This document shows, piece by piece, positions 32,847 to 42,785 of a DNA stretch of 64,000 bases (positions are counted from its first letter, which is position 1; each line of letters opens with the position of its first letter). The DNA is from Tharpella sp964457755 (lineage in GTDB: Bacteria; Desulfobacterota; Anaeroferrophillalia; Anaeroferrophillales; Tharpellaceae). Location: positions 34,473 to 98,472 of the forward strand of contig CAYWGC010000007.1 of the NCBI GenBank assembly GCA_964457755.1, given 5' to 3'. Under the pieces are notes generated by a model that saw nothing but the letters and a program-made list of their open reading frames with translations, was not told where the DNA came from and made no database searches. The translations under genes and the position numbers were made by a program.

Positions 32847-34583
32847 ATGCGTTTTTCCAGGATGCACCTGCCGACACTGAAAGAGGAGCCGGCTGAAGCC
32901 GAGGTTATCAGCCACCGTCTGATGCTCAGGGCCGGGATGATTCGCCGTCTGGCGGCTGGAATTTACTCTTATCTGCCGCTGGGATTGTTAGCCTTACGCA
33001 ATGTCGAAGAGATTATTCGCCAAGAGATGAATCGGGCCGGGGCTCAGGAAGTTCTGTTGCCGGCAGTGCAGCCAGCCGAACTCTGGCAGGAGAGTGGGCG
33101 CTGGGATTTTTATGGTAAAGAACTTTTAAGGATAAAAGATCGGCATCAGCGTGATTACTGTTTCGGGCCGACCCATGAAGAGGTGATTACCGACCTGGTG
33201 CGCCATGAAGTTCGTTCCTATCGCCAGCTGCCGCTCAACCTCTATCAAGTCCAGACTAAATTCAGGGATGAAATAAGACCGCGATTCGGGCTTATGCGAG
33301 GTCGTGAATTTATTATGAAAGATGCTTATAGTTTTGATGTTGATGATGTGGCAGCTGGCTTAAGTTATCAAGGTATGCGTGAGGCCTATAGTCGAATCTT
33401 TACTCGTTGCGGACTCAATTTTCGCGCGGTTGAAGCCGATTCCGGAGCGATTGGCGGCAGCTTTTCACATGAGTTCGTGGTGCTTGCTGAATCCGGCGAG
33501 GATGCGATTGCCAGTTGTCAGGCTTGTGAATATGCGGCCAACGTTGAAAAAGCTGAAAGTCAATTTATAGCCACTGCTGCCGCCTCCGCTGAGATTACTG
33601 ATGGTACGCCGCTTGAGGTTGCAACTCCTGATTGTGAATCAATTGAGGCAGTTGCCGCCTTCTTCGGGGTTGCTCCTAATGCGACTATAAAAAGTATGAT
33701 TTTCGAGAGTGATCTCGGTTTCTGTATGGTGGTTGTGCCCGGTGATCGTGAGGTTAATGAAATTAAGGTGAAGGCCGCTCTCGGGGCTGAGTGGCTGGAG
33801 ATCCCGGCCCCAGCTCGGATTTTGGATGAGTTAGATCTGCCGGTTGGTTATCTGGGTCCTTTTAATGTTTCAATCCCACTGTTGGTTGATCGTCAGGTCC
33901 CGCATCTTGGCGAACTTATCTGTGGCGCTAACCGGCCCGGTTTTCACCTCCAGGGAGTTTGTTGGGAGCGTGATTTCACTTCTCACCAAACTGCCGATTT
34001 GGTTCAGGTTCGATCCGGAGACCTTTGTCCGCGTTGTGGTGCATTGTTGCAGATTGACCGTGGTATTGAGGTCGGTCATATCTTTAAGCTGGGGACCAAA
34101 TATAGCGAAAAGCTGAATGCTACATTCCTCGACCAGGAAGGCCAGGAAAGGCCTTTGGTGATGGGTTGTTACGGTATCGGGGTTGGGCGTACCGTGGCTG
34201 CTGCGATAGAGCAGAATTATGATGAGAATGGGATCTGTTTTCCCTATGCGGTCGCCCCTTTCAAGGTCGCACTATTAAATCTTGACCTCAAGTCAGAAGA
34301 GGTCACAAACTATTGTGAGAGTCTCTACCAAGAGCTTTTAAGTCGTGGACTGTCGGTGATCTATGATGATCGTAATGATCGTCCTGGGGTAAAATTCAAA
34401 GATGCCGATCTGATTGGGGTGCCTCTGCGCCTGACTTTGGGACGTAAAGGTTTTCAGAAGGGTATCTTAGAAGCGCGGCGGCGGGAGGGCTCTGTGAATA
34501 TTGAGTTGCCGCTGGCTGACCGGGCTCCTTTATGGTCTCTTCTCGAAGAGCTGGCCGCAGATGATTCGCGTAACTCATCTTAA
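32847..34583 (+). CDS. proS: Prolyl-tRNA synthetase, bacterial type with editing domain
   Basis: 578 residues, class II. Start MRFSRMHLPTLKEEPAEAEVISH is typical. Motif 2 is in YQVQTKFRDEIRPRFGLMRGREF; the YbaK-type insertion that removes Ala-tRNA-Pro spans about 225-390 (SMIFESDLGFCMVVVPGDREVNEIK); motif 3 MGCYGIGVGRTVAAAIEQ. The end overlaps the start of ftsE by 23 bases, so the two may be coupled. Confidence 0.96.
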   Translation: MRFSRMHLPTLKEEPAEAEVISHRLMLRAGMIRRLAAGIYSYLPLGLLALRNVEEIIRQEMNRAGAQEVLLPAVQPAELWQESGRWDFYGKELLRIKDRHQRDYCFGPTHEEVITDLVRHEVRSYRQLPLNLYQVQTKFRDEIRPRFGLMRGREFIMKDAYSFDVDDVAAGLSYQGMREAYSRIFTRCGLNFRAVEADSGAIGGSFSHEFVVLAESGEDAIASCQACEYAANVEKAESQFIATAAASAEITDGTPLEVATPDCESIEAVAAFFGVAPNATIKSMIFESDLGFCMVVVPGDREVNEIKVKAALGAEWLEIPAPARILDELDLPVGYLGPFNVSIPLLVDRQVPHLGELICGANRPGFHLQGVCWERDFTSHQTADLVQVRSGDLCPRCGALLQIDRGIEVGHIFKLGTKYSEKLNATFLDQEGQERPLVMGCYGIGVGRTVAAAIEQNYDENGICFPYAVAPFKVALLNLDLKSEEVTNYCESLYQELLSRGLSVIYDDRNDRPGVKFKDADLIGVPLRLTLGRKGFQKGILEARRREGSVNIELPLADRAPLWSLLEELAADDSRNSS

Positions 34584-35229
34584 TAAGAGCTACAATCACC
34601 CCGACATGATTCTTAAAGATCTCTCTTTTGAGATCAATAAAGGGGAGTTTGTCTATCTTTCCGGCCCCAGTGGGGCCGGGAAGACGACTCTGTTTCGTCT
34701 GCTCTTTGCTGACATTAAGCCGGATAGCGGTCAGATAGTAGTTGATGGCCTTGACTTGATGCGGGCTAAGGTGACTCGTATTGCCCGTTTGCGTCGACGT
34801 ATGGGAATCGTTTTTCAAGACTATAAACTGATTCCCAACTATACTGTTTTTGATAATGTTGCGCTCGCTTTAGAGATTTCCGGAACCCCTCGTAAATTTA
34901 TTCAAAAAACTGTCTGGAAAGCCCTGAAGGTGGTTGGTGTAGAGCGTCAACTTGATCGTCTGCCTCCACAGTTATCCGGAGGCGAGCAGCAGCGGGTCGC
35001 GATTGCCCGGGCCCTGGTTAACGATCCCCAGCTAATTCTGGCCGATGAACCGACCGGTAATCTCGATTATGAGATCGCTAACGAAATCATGCATATTTTT
35101 GATTATATAAATTCCCAAGGCACAACCATCGTCATGGTTACCCACAATCGGGCTTTGCTGCAGCGCTTTAAACGTAAAGTATTTTATCTTGATAAGGGTG
35201 TTCTGCAGGCCTATGTCTGGCCCGATTGA
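34561..35229 (+). CDS. ftsE: Cell division ATP-binding protein FtsE
   Basis: ATPase of FtsEX, which controls septal peptidoglycan hydrolysis. 222 residues from ATG 34561; the frame is open further upstream inside proS, but MIRVTHLNKSYNHPDMILKDL is the family start. Walker A GPSGAGKTT, LSGGEQQRVAIARAL and LILADEPTGNLDYEI are present. It forms a unit with ftsX (29 bases on) and the EnvC-like gene. Confidence 0.95.
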   Translation: MIRVTHLNKSYNHPDMILKDLSFEINKGEFVYLSGPSGAGKTTLFRLLFADIKPDSGQIVVDGLDLMRAKVTRIARLRRRMGIVFQDYKLIPNYTVFDNVALALEISGTPRKFIQKTVWKALKVVGVERQLDRLPPQLSGGEQQRVAIARALVNDPQLILADEPTGNLDYEIANEIMHIFDYINSQGTTIVMVTHNRALLQRFKRKVFYLDKGVLQAYVWPD

Positions 35230-35258
35230 GGATATAATTTAAATTAGACTTTATTTTT

Positions 35259-36164
35259 ATGGCCAAAATCCAAGACCATATTTTCCCTCTTTTTAAGCTG
35301 ACCGGCAATAATATTCGCCGTCATCCGGTTATCAATCTGATCTCGATATCGATTATTACGATTTCGATGCTTCTATTGATACTCTATTTTCTAGGTTACA
35401 GTAATGCGGCTCGGATAGTTTCTTCATGGCGTGCAGATTTGCGGATTGTGGTCTATCTGCAAGATGATATAGATGCCGAGCGTTTGGCGACATTAAAAAG
35501 TTTTTGCCGTGAACTTGATGAAGTTATACGGCTTGATTATGTTTCTAAAGATCAAGCCTTGAAAAATTTCAAAGTTACATTAGGTGATGATGCCGATTTT
35601 CTGGCAGATCTGCCAGAAAATCCACTGCCTGCATCCTTTGAGCTTTTTCTCGATTCTGCTGTGGTTGATGTTAATGATATTGAGCGTCTTGCCCGGCAGT
35701 TGCAAAGACAGGTCGGGGTGGGTGAAATTGCTTACGGTAGCAGTTGGCTCCGGCAACTTTTTTCGCTGCTTAAAACGGTTAAGTATTTTGGGGTTCTTTT
35801 CGCCTCATTTCTCTCGGCCGTGACGGTTTTTATTGTGGCCAGCACTATTCGTCTTTCACTTTTTGCTCGTCGTGAAACTATCAGGGTTTTGCACTTAGTT
35901 GGGGCGACGCGTAGTTTTATCGCTTTGCCATATCTTTTTGAGGGTGTTTTCCAGGGCGCTGTGGCTTCAATCCTGGCCCTGGGGTTAGCCTATGCTGGCT
36001 TTATACACTTTAAAGAGTGGCTTCAGATTCAGGCCCCTCAGTGGCCGTTTGCTTTGCAGTTAAAATTTTTTACGATATTGCCTCTGCTCCTCTTTCTACT
36101 TATGGGGACTTTTCTCGGGATTGCCGGATTTCTCCTTTCGTCACGCTGGATCCGTCAGGATTAG
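35259..36164 (+). CDS. ftsX: Cell division protein FtsX
   Basis: Membrane partner of FtsE; its periplasmic domain binds EnvC-type activators. 301 residues. A first transmembrane helix near 22-45 (LISISIITISMLLLILYFLGY), periplasmic domain about 50-165, and three more helices at about 178-295. GSSWLRQLFSLLKTVKYFG and VLHLVGATRSFIALPYLFEG are FtsX-like. The gene order ftsE-ftsX-envC-ctpA is a known division cluster. Confidence 0.93.
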   Translation: MAKIQDHIFPLFKLTGNNIRRHPVINLISISIITISMLLLILYFLGYSNAARIVSSWRADLRIVVYLQDDIDAERLATLKSFCRELDEVIRLDYVSKDQALKNFKVTLGDDADFLADLPENPLPASFELFLDSAVVDVNDIERLARQLQRQVGVGEIAYGSSWLRQLFSLLKTVKYFGVLFASFLSAVTVFIVASTIRLSLFARRETIRVLHLVGATRSFIALPYLFEGVFQGAVASILALGLAYAGFIHFKEWLQIQAPQWPFALQLKFFTILPLLLFLLMGTFLGIAGFLLSSRWIRQD

Positions 36165-36217
36165 TGCCCTCACTATTACTTTTGGGTTGCGGTCATCAAG
36201 CCCGCATTAGTTTCAAG

Positions 36218-37366
36218 ATGAAAAAGTTTTTTTTGCTTCTACTATTAACGGTCTTGATCATAATGCTCTTTCCGTGGCATCGGACTAGTGGTCGGGCCCA
36301 GGCAGATGGGAACGCGGCGGTTAAGCGTGATTTGCGCGCCCTTAATGAACAGATTATCAAGGAGCGTAAGCAGCAAAAGCGGGCCCGTATGCGGCACGGT
36401 TCCGTGCTGCAGGAGATTGATGCTCTCAACCGTTGGCATGCGGCCTTGCGGAGTGAACTTGAGGCTTTGAGTGAAGATGTTAAGGGAGTCAATCTGCAGG
36501 TTGCCGAACAGGAAACCGAAGCCCTGCGGCTCGAAGCTTCTCTGCAAAAAATTTTACAGAAATTTTGTCAACGTCTCAAGATTCGCTATTGTCAACCGCC
36601 AGGTAAATGGCTCGACTTTCTCGGTGACGATGTTGATCTTACTGAAAAGCTAAATGCTTTGGTCTATGGTCGGCGGATACTGGACGCTGATCGCGCTTTG
36701 CAGGGCTCCTGTAAGGCTCTCTTAGGGGAAGTTCGAAATCGTCGCCGGGAGCTTAATGAACGTCGTCTCTTTCTTCTGCAGCTTGAACAACAACAGGCCG
36801 ACAAAGTTAAGCAATTGGAAGAAAACATTGCCAAAAAAAATGAGTTGCTGTATAAAATCAAGCATCAGGTTGAGGCTCATGAGGAGCTTGTTGTAGAGCT
36901 CGAAAAAGTGGCTGGTAAATTAAAAAAAATAACCCTTGAACTGGGTTTGCCGGAGACCGATTTTGCCTCTCTTAAGGGAAGTTTCCCGATGCCGGTAGAG
37001 GGTGTAGTGATCAGTTTTTTTGGCCTTGAAAAAGATTCCCGTTTTGCTACGGTTACCAGTAATAAGGGGATTGAAGTTGAAGCCCGTTTCCGAGATCCGG
37101 TTAAGGTTATCCATAATGGTCAGGTTGTGTTTGCCTCCTGGATGAAGGGGTATGGTAACTTGTTGGTGGTTGATCATGGGGGCAGTTACTATTCGGTCTA
37201 CGCTCACCTCGATGAATTTACCTGCGCACTCAATGATCAGCTGCTAGCCTTAGCGATTGTTGGTCGAGTCGGTCGCGGGGTACTCTCAGATACCGCCTCG
37301 CTCTATTTTGAGATTCGTAAGGGGGGCATCCCCGAGGATCCGTTGACTTGGGTTTCACAGTTGTAG
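36218..37366 (+). CDS. envC: EnvC-like murein hydrolase activator
   Basis: 382 residues from ATG 36218, where a signal peptide begins (MKKFFLLLLLTVLIIMLF). A long coiled coil (about 35-255) leads to an M23/LytM domain (about 275-380). The catalytic motifs are degenerate: the usual HxxxD site reads GIEVEA and the final HxH reads LYFEIRKGG, so zinc ligands are missing, as in EnvC, which activates amidases and does not cut. Its ORF begins inside the last part of ftsX only if a spurious upstream start is used. Confidence 0.9.
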   Translation: MKKFFLLLLLTVLIIMLFPWHRTSGRAQADGNAAVKRDLRALNEQIIKERKQQKRARMRHGSVLQEIDALNRWHAALRSELEALSEDVKGVNLQVAEQETEALRLEASLQKILQKFCQRLKIRYCQPPGKWLDFLGDDVDLTEKLNALVYGRRILDADRALQGSCKALLGEVRNRRRELNERRLFLLQLEQQQADKVKQLEENIAKKNELLYKIKHQVEAHEELVVELEKVAGKLKKITLELGLPETDFASLKGSFPMPVEGVVISFFGLEKDSRFATVTSNKGIEVEARFRDPVKVIHNGQVVFASWMKGYGNLLVVDHGGSYYSVYAHLDEFTCALNDQLLALAIVGRVGRGVLSDTASLYFEIRKGGIPEDPLTWVSQL

Positions 37367-37486
37367 AGATGGTCTGTGGCGATGGAGAAGTTTTCTAAAA
37401 ATAACGATACTTGTAGGGACGGCGTAAAGTTGGATGCCGGCCCTGTTTCAGGTTCTTGTTTGTCAATCTTTTGGAGGTTTTTAAAG

Positions 37487-38896
37487 ATGGTTGAAAGGAA
37501 TAAAGGTAAATCGATATTTTTAGGTGTAATCGTTGCAGTTGCCGCCTTTATGGTGCTCCATCTCGGAGTTTTGCCGGGCGAGTTAAGGGCCCTGGAAGAG
37601 GCTCAGAGCCTGGATGAGAAGAGCCCTTATGAGTATATAAAACTCTACACAGATACCTTAAGCCTGGTCCAGAAGAATTATGTTGAAGAGGTGGAGATAA
37701 AAAAATTGGTCTACGGTTCGATCAAGGGTATGCTCTCTGATCTCGATCCGCACTCGAGTTTTATGCCGCCGGAGATGTTTAAAGAGATGCAGGTCGAGAC
37801 GACGGGCTCTTTTGGAGGGCTGGGTATTGAGATTACAATTCGGGACGGGGTACTTACCGTTGTTTCTCCAATTGAAGACACACCTGCTTTCCGGGCCGGG
37901 GTTGAAGCCGGTGATCGAATCATCAAGATTAATGGTGAGCTTAGTAAAGATATGACCTTGATGGAAGCGGTTAAGAAGATGCGCGGTCCCAAAGATACTG
38001 AAATTACCATTTCAATTATGCGGCAGGGTCTCAACGAGCTTCTCGATGTCACTATTATTCGTGATATTATCAAGGTTGTCAGTATCAAAAGTAAAACCCT
38101 TACCGATGATATTGCTTATATCCGTTTGACTCAGTTTCAGTCTCGAACCTATGATGATCTGAATCGCAAAATGAAAGAGCTCAAAAAAGAACACCCAATC
38201 TCCGGACTTGTCCTTGATATGCGTAATAATCCTGGCGGTCTTTTGCAACAGGCGGTTAAGGTTTCTGACTATTTTTTGAAATCCGGTCTGATTGTCTATA
38301 CCGATGGCCGTATCAGCAAACAGAATATGCGCTATAAGGCTTATGATGATGGTACCGAAGGTGACTATCCAATTGTTGTTCTGGTTAATGGCGGCAGTGC
38401 CAGTGCGTCGGAAATTGTGGCTGGAGCCTTGCAGGACCATAAACGAGCTTTAGTGTTGGGTACTCCGAGTTTTGGTAAAGGGTCGGTCCAGACGATTATC
38501 CCGCTTGAGGATGGTTCGGCGGTGCGGATGACAACCTCGCTCTATTACACTCCCAGCGGTCGTTCGATCCAGGCCAAGGGGATTGAACCCGATGTTCTGG
38601 TCGAAGCGGGTACGGTAGTGCGTCGGGACCAGAAAAAAAGTTTTATGCATAACTTGAAAGAGAAGGATCTTAAAGGCCATTTTGAGAATGGCAACGGCGA
38701 TCAAAAAGATGCCGCGGGTTCAAAAAAACTTGATTCACAATCTTCGGCTGACAAAGATTCGAGTGTCGGCGAAAGTAAAACTGAGTTACCCGAAACTAAA
38801 GATGTCAAAGGCGAGTGGCGTGATGATGTCCAGATTATGCGGGCTGTCGAACTGCTTCAGGGCTGGCAGGTTTTTAAACAGCTTAGTGCGCAGTAG
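37487..38896 (+). CDS. ctpA: C-terminal processing peptidase, S41 family
   Basis: 469 residues from ATG 37487 (TGGAGG upstream); GTG 37376 and ATG 37382 are longer in-frame options. A signal anchor (GKSIFLGVIVAVAAFMVLHL), a PDZ domain (about 95-180, GSFGGLGIEITIRDGVLTVVS) and the protease core with NNPGGLLQQA, catalytic Ser in GGSASASEIV and Lys in SFGKGSVQT. An acidic, Lys/Ser-rich linker lies near the C-terminus. Such proteases tune peptidoglycan hydrolases, which suits the ftsEX-envC cluster. Confidence 0.93.
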   Translation: MVERNKGKSIFLGVIVAVAAFMVLHLGVLPGELRALEEAQSLDEKSPYEYIKLYTDTLSLVQKNYVEEVEIKKLVYGSIKGMLSDLDPHSSFMPPEMFKEMQVETTGSFGGLGIEITIRDGVLTVVSPIEDTPAFRAGVEAGDRIIKINGELSKDMTLMEAVKKMRGPKDTEITISIMRQGLNELLDVTIIRDIIKVVSIKSKTLTDDIAYIRLTQFQSRTYDDLNRKMKELKKEHPISGLVLDMRNNPGGLLQQAVKVSDYFLKSGLIVYTDGRISKQNMRYKAYDDGTEGDYPIVVLVNGGSASASEIVAGALQDHKRALVLGTPSFGKGSVQTIIPLEDGSAVRMTTSLYYTPSGRSIQAKGIEPDVLVEAGTVVRRDQKKSFMHNLKEKDLKGHFENGNGDQKDAAGSKKLDSQSSADKDSSVGESKTELPETKDVKGEWRDDVQIMRAVELLQGWQVFKQLSAQ

Positions 38897-38908
38897 TCGT
38901 TTGTTGTA

Positions 38909-40096
38909 ATGGAAAGATGGCGCAGTCCAGTAACTTTAAAAAAGCGATGGTTGCTTGTTGTCTTAAGTTTTGGCGGTGCCGCTTTTTTCTTTTATCTCGG
39001 TTATCTGATTGCCGATCGATCGGCTTTACCGACGCCTGAAAGTAGCCGCCTGGCAGTCTCTCAGCCTGTTGTTGAGAGTCACCAGGGCCGAGGGCGAGAA
39101 TCCCTGGAAAAAGTCTTGAGCCGGTTGGAACGGCAACTTGCCGTTTGTCAACCGTCAATCGTTGTAAGTCGGGACTGGGAACTCATGCGCAATGGGTCGC
39201 ATGAGTGGACTCGGGTGAGGTTGCAGGGTGAGTGCCAGGACATTACTGCTTTGAGGCAGGTTCTGGAGCCCTGTGAGGCGTTTTTGGCCCGTGAATTTAA
39301 CCTGCGGTTTCTGGCCCACCTTGATAAAAATGGTGGAACTCTTGATCTCCTGATTCTCGATGGCGACAAAGTTGTGGTTGTTGGTAGCTTTGTGCTTAAA
39401 AGTGAAAAACTGGCTTTGCAGCCAGACCCAAGCCGTCCGTATCTGGCTATAGTTATTGATGATCTCGGTCGGAGCCTGGAAAGTGCTGCTGCATTTGCGG
39501 CCCTGCCTTTGCCTTTGACCTTTGCGGTTTTTCCCTTGTTAGGAAATTCACTTGCAGTGGCGTCCTATTTAGTTGATCATCAGCGCGATATTATGCTTCA
39601 TGCCCCGATGGAGCCGCGGGGCTATCCGGCCGTAGACCCGGGTCCCGGAGCACTTTTCAGTAGTATGGGTGAAGATGAGTTAAACGCTGTTTTTGTTAAG
39701 GATCTGCAATTCTTACCGGCGATCGTCGGGGTCAACAACCATATGGGTTCACATTTAACCGCCGATTCCCAAAAGATGACCCAGGTTATGAAGATTCTCA
39801 AAGGGCGTAATCTTTTTTTTCTGGATAGTCGGACGAGTGCCGAGAGCGTGGCTTATAAAAGTGCTGTAGCTGCCGGTATTCCAGCCCTGCAAAGGGATGT
39901 TTTTCTTGATAATGTCCAGGATGTAGACCATATTATTGAACAGTTACGGGCTCTAATCGAAGTTGCGAAAGTTAAGGGTAGTTCTATCGGTATAGGTCAC
40001 CCCTATCCTGAAACTGTGACAGCTCTCGCCTTACTGCCCGAGATGGCAAGTCGGGCCGGGGTCGAGATTGTGCCTTTACGGGAGCTTGCCAGGTAG
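38909..40096 (+). CDS. Divergent polysaccharide deacetylase, YibQ type
   Basis: 395 residues. One N-terminal transmembrane helix (LLVVLSFGGAAFFFYLGYLIA), a variable region to about 180, then a deacetylase-like NodB fold: LAIVIDDLGRSLESAAAF, LTFAVFPLL, DIMLHAPMEPRGYP, VGVNNHMGSHLT, FFLDSRTSAESVAYK and GIGHPYPETV. This is COG2861/DUF610, usually next to envC and ctpA as here; its substrate is not established. Confidence 0.9.
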   Translation: MERWRSPVTLKKRWLLVVLSFGGAAFFFYLGYLIADRSALPTPESSRLAVSQPVVESHQGRGRESLEKVLSRLERQLAVCQPSIVVSRDWELMRNGSHEWTRVRLQGECQDITALRQVLEPCEAFLAREFNLRFLAHLDKNGGTLDLLILDGDKVVVVGSFVLKSEKLALQPDPSRPYLAIVIDDLGRSLESAAAFAALPLPLTFAVFPLLGNSLAVASYLVDHQRDIMLHAPMEPRGYPAVDPGPGALFSSMGEDELNAVFVKDLQFLPAIVGVNNHMGSHLTADSQKMTQVMKILKGRNLFFLDSRTSAESVAYKSAVAAGIPALQRDVFLDNVQDVDHIIEQLRALIEVAKVKGSSIGIGHPYPETVTALALLPEMASRAGVEIVPLRELAR

Positions 40097-40162
40097 ATGG
40101 TGAACTTTGTAGTAAAAAATATTATTTTTTTATAATAGCAACTCTAAGGGTAAGCTTTTGAT

Positions 40163-41845
40163 ATGATTGAAGGGATGGTATTCGCTTTTCTCGGAGGCCT
40201 CGGCCTTTTTCTCTATGGCATGAAAATTATGTCAGAAGGTTTACAGAAAGCGGCTGGCAATCGTTTGCGTCAGGTGCTTGAAACCTTGACAACTAATCGG
40301 ATCTCCGCTTTTCTGGTCGGTACGACAGTCACTGCCATTGTCCAGAGTAGTAGTGCGACGACCGTGATGGTAGTCGGCTTTGTCAACGCCGGTCTGATGA
40401 ATCTGATGCAGGCTATCGGCGTTATTTTGGGCGCCAATATCGGAACCACGATAACCGGCCAGATGATCGCTTTCAAGGTGCATCATTATGCCCTGCCGGC
40501 AATTGGTATCGGGGTGGCGCTGAAATTTTTTACCCGGAACCGGCGCTGGCAATATTTTGGTGAAATCTTGCTCGGTTTTGGGATGCTATTTTACGGGCTC
40601 GATGTCTTAAAAGATGGACTTGAAGTTCTCAAAACCCAGCCTTTTTTTCAGGAAGCTTTTGTTACTTTCAGTCATAATCAGATTCTGGCGGTTATGGCCG
40701 GGGCCTTGTTGACTATTATACTGCAGAGCAGTAGTGCCACGGTGGCGATCACCATGACCCTGGCGGCCAGTGGAGCCTTAACCTTTGAAGGCGGTTTAGG
40801 TTTGATTCTGGGCGAGAATATCGGGACCACGATCACTGCACTACTGGCCAGTATCGGTACTAACGTTTCGGCTAAGCGCGCCGCCCGGGCTCACATGATG
40901 ATTAATGTTCTGGGGGTTGTTTATGTTCTCCTGCTTTTTCCGTTTTTTGCCCGTTTGGTTGATAATTTCACCCCGGGTAATCCCGATATGGTACTTGCCA
41001 GCGCCCAACAGGCGACTGAATATGCGATGGCGGTAGGGGATAAACCCTTTATCGCCCGCCATCTGGCTAACGCTCACACCTTTTTTAATGTTTTTAACTG
41101 TCTCCTCTTTCTGCCGCTGGTCGGTATTTTGGCTAAAATCTGTATCTGGATGGTGCCCGCTGGTGATGAAGAGGAGAGTACATATCATCTGCGCTACCTC
41201 GATAACCGGGTTCTTGATACCCCCACCCTGGCTCTGGCTCAGGCGCACCAGGAGACCACCCGGATGGCAGAGGTCTGTCTGAAAATGTTCGATCAGACGA
41301 TGGAGTGTTTTGCGGGGTTTTCGCAAAAATTGGTCGAAAAGGTCTACCTTAAAGAGAATACGGTCGATATGTTACAGAAAGAGATCACCGATTTTTTGGT
41401 TAATGTAACCCAGTTGTCAACCACCCCTGAAATCTCTCGTGAGGTCAGCGCGACTATGTATATAGTTAATAATCTGGAGCGTCTTGGAGACCATTGTGAA
41501 AATCTGATTCGCCTGGTCGAACGTATGCAGGACCAGAAAATTGAGTTCAGCGCTGAAGCTCTGGAGGAGATTGCCAATATCAGGGGCAAGTCGAGAGAGT
41601 TTCTCGAGTTGATGCTCGTGGGTCTGCAGAAAGGTAAACATGAAAAGTTCATGGTTCTGGCAAAAGCTCTTGAGGGAAATATCAACTCTCTGGAAGACCG
41701 CTATCGTAACCGGCATATTGAGCGTTTAAGTAAAGACCTTTGCTCTGTAGTGCCGGGTTTGGTTTTTATTGATATCCTGACCAACTTTGAAAAAATCGGC
41801 GATCACTGTTTTAATATATGCGAATCTGTAGCCGGAGAAAAGTAG
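40163..41845 (+). CDS. Na+/phosphate symporter family protein with PhoU-like tail
   Basis: 560 residues. The membrane part (1-310) contains the internal duplication of Na/Pi cotransporters: VQSSSATTVMVVGFVNAGLM and LQSSSATVAITMTLAASGAL, each with a GANIGTT or GENIGTT partner (QSSS and GxNIGTT are the substrate-site motifs). The C-terminal 190 residues are helical and PhoU-like (VNNLERLGDHCENLIRLVE, FEKIGDHCFNICESV). This matches the NptA/YjbB family. No pst or pho gene is near. It is directly followed by fbp. Confidence 0.92.
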   Translation: MIEGMVFAFLGGLGLFLYGMKIMSEGLQKAAGNRLRQVLETLTTNRISAFLVGTTVTAIVQSSSATTVMVVGFVNAGLMNLMQAIGVILGANIGTTITGQMIAFKVHHYALPAIGIGVALKFFTRNRRWQYFGEILLGFGMLFYGLDVLKDGLEVLKTQPFFQEAFVTFSHNQILAVMAGALLTIILQSSSATVAITMTLAASGALTFEGGLGLILGENIGTTITALLASIGTNVSAKRAARAHMMINVLGVVYVLLLFPFFARLVDNFTPGNPDMVLASAQQATEYAMAVGDKPFIARHLANAHTFFNVFNCLLFLPLVGILAKICIWMVPAGDEEESTYHLRYLDNRVLDTPTLALAQAHQETTRMAEVCLKMFDQTMECFAGFSQKLVEKVYLKENTVDMLQKEITDFLVNVTQLSTTPEISREVSATMYIVNNLERLGDHCENLIRLVERMQDQKIEFSAEALEEIANIRGKSREFLELMLVGLQKGKHEKFMVLAKALEGNINSLEDRYRNRHIERLSKDLCSVVPGLVFIDILTNFEKIGDHCFNICESVAGEK

Positions 41846-41846
41846 T

Positions 41847-42785
41847 ATGAATATTAAAAAGCATGTTAAGCGTGGCCTCTGGAACCATTTGATGAAAAGT
41901 GGTATCGAGATGGGTCTGGCCAGCATTATCTATGAGGTTGGGGTTGCTTCCAAGTATGTCAACCATGCGATGCGCACCGGCGACTTGGGGTTAGCTGGTA
42001 CCAGTAACCTCTATGGTGAGGATCAACTCGCCCTGGATGTTCTGGCGGATGAGATTATCAAGGATCGGCTTGATCATACGGGTCGTGTTAGTCGAATTAT
42101 CTCCGAAGAGCAGAGTGAGATAATTATTTTTGATCGGCAAATTAAAGGGGGGGGGTATTCGGTCTGTTACGATCCTTTAGACGGCTCCTCCCTGGTCGAT
42201 GTCAATCTTGCGGTCGGCACCATAGTCGCAATCTATGCCGGCGAAAACCCTTTACAACGCGGTCGTCATCAGGTCGGGGCTCTGTATGTTGTTTATGGTC
42301 CGCGTACGACTCTGGTCTACGGGGCGGGCGATGGCGTTCACGAATTCACTTTGAATAACTTAGGCGAATATGTTCTGACCAGGGAGTATATTACTCTTAA
42401 AGAGTCGGGCAAGATCTTCTGTCCCGGAGGGGTTCGGCGTGACTATTTGCCGGTGCATGAAAAGTTTGTCCAAAAGCTTGAACAAGATGGCTATAAACTT
42501 CGTTACAGCGGGGGCTTTGTCCCTGATTTTAATCAGGTTTTACTTAAAGGTGGCGGGCTTTTTATGTATCCCCGCACGACCTCTGCCGAACAGGGTAAAC
42601 TGCGTCTTCCCTTTGAGCTAAATCCCATGGCCTATTTGATTGAGGCCGCAGGAGGAGCTGCCAGCGATGGTCAGAGGCCCATTCTTGACCTTGACTGTCA
42701 TGATCTTGACCAGCGCAGTCCGGTCTATATTGGTAGCCGCAAAGAGGTTGAGCTGGCGGCTAAATATTTTGCTGGAGAGATTTGA
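41847..42785 (+). CDS. fbp: Fructose-1,6-bisphosphatase class I
   Basis: Gluconeogenic phosphatase. 312 residues. The metal-site motif YDPLDGSSLVDVN lies near residue 108, SEEQSE upstream of it, and YSGGFVPDFNQVL and GKLRLPFELNPMAYLIEAAGGAAS near the end; all are class I signatures. The stop overlaps the guaB ATG as TGATG. The N-terminus lacks the long regulatory arm of plant and mammalian forms. Confidence 0.93.
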   Translation: MNIKKHVKRGLWNHLMKSGIEMGLASIIYEVGVASKYVNHAMRTGDLGLAGTSNLYGEDQLALDVLADEIIKDRLDHTGRVSRIISEEQSEIIIFDRQIKGGGYSVCYDPLDGSSLVDVNLAVGTIVAIYAGENPLQRGRHQVGALYVVYGPRTTLVYGAGDGVHEFTLNNLGEYVLTREYITLKESGKIFCPGGVRRDYLPVHEKFVQKLEQDGYKLRYSGGFVPDFNQVLLKGGGLFMYPRTTSAEQGKLRLPFELNPMAYLIEAAGGAASDGQRPILDLDCHDLDQRSPVYIGSRKEVELAAKYFAGEI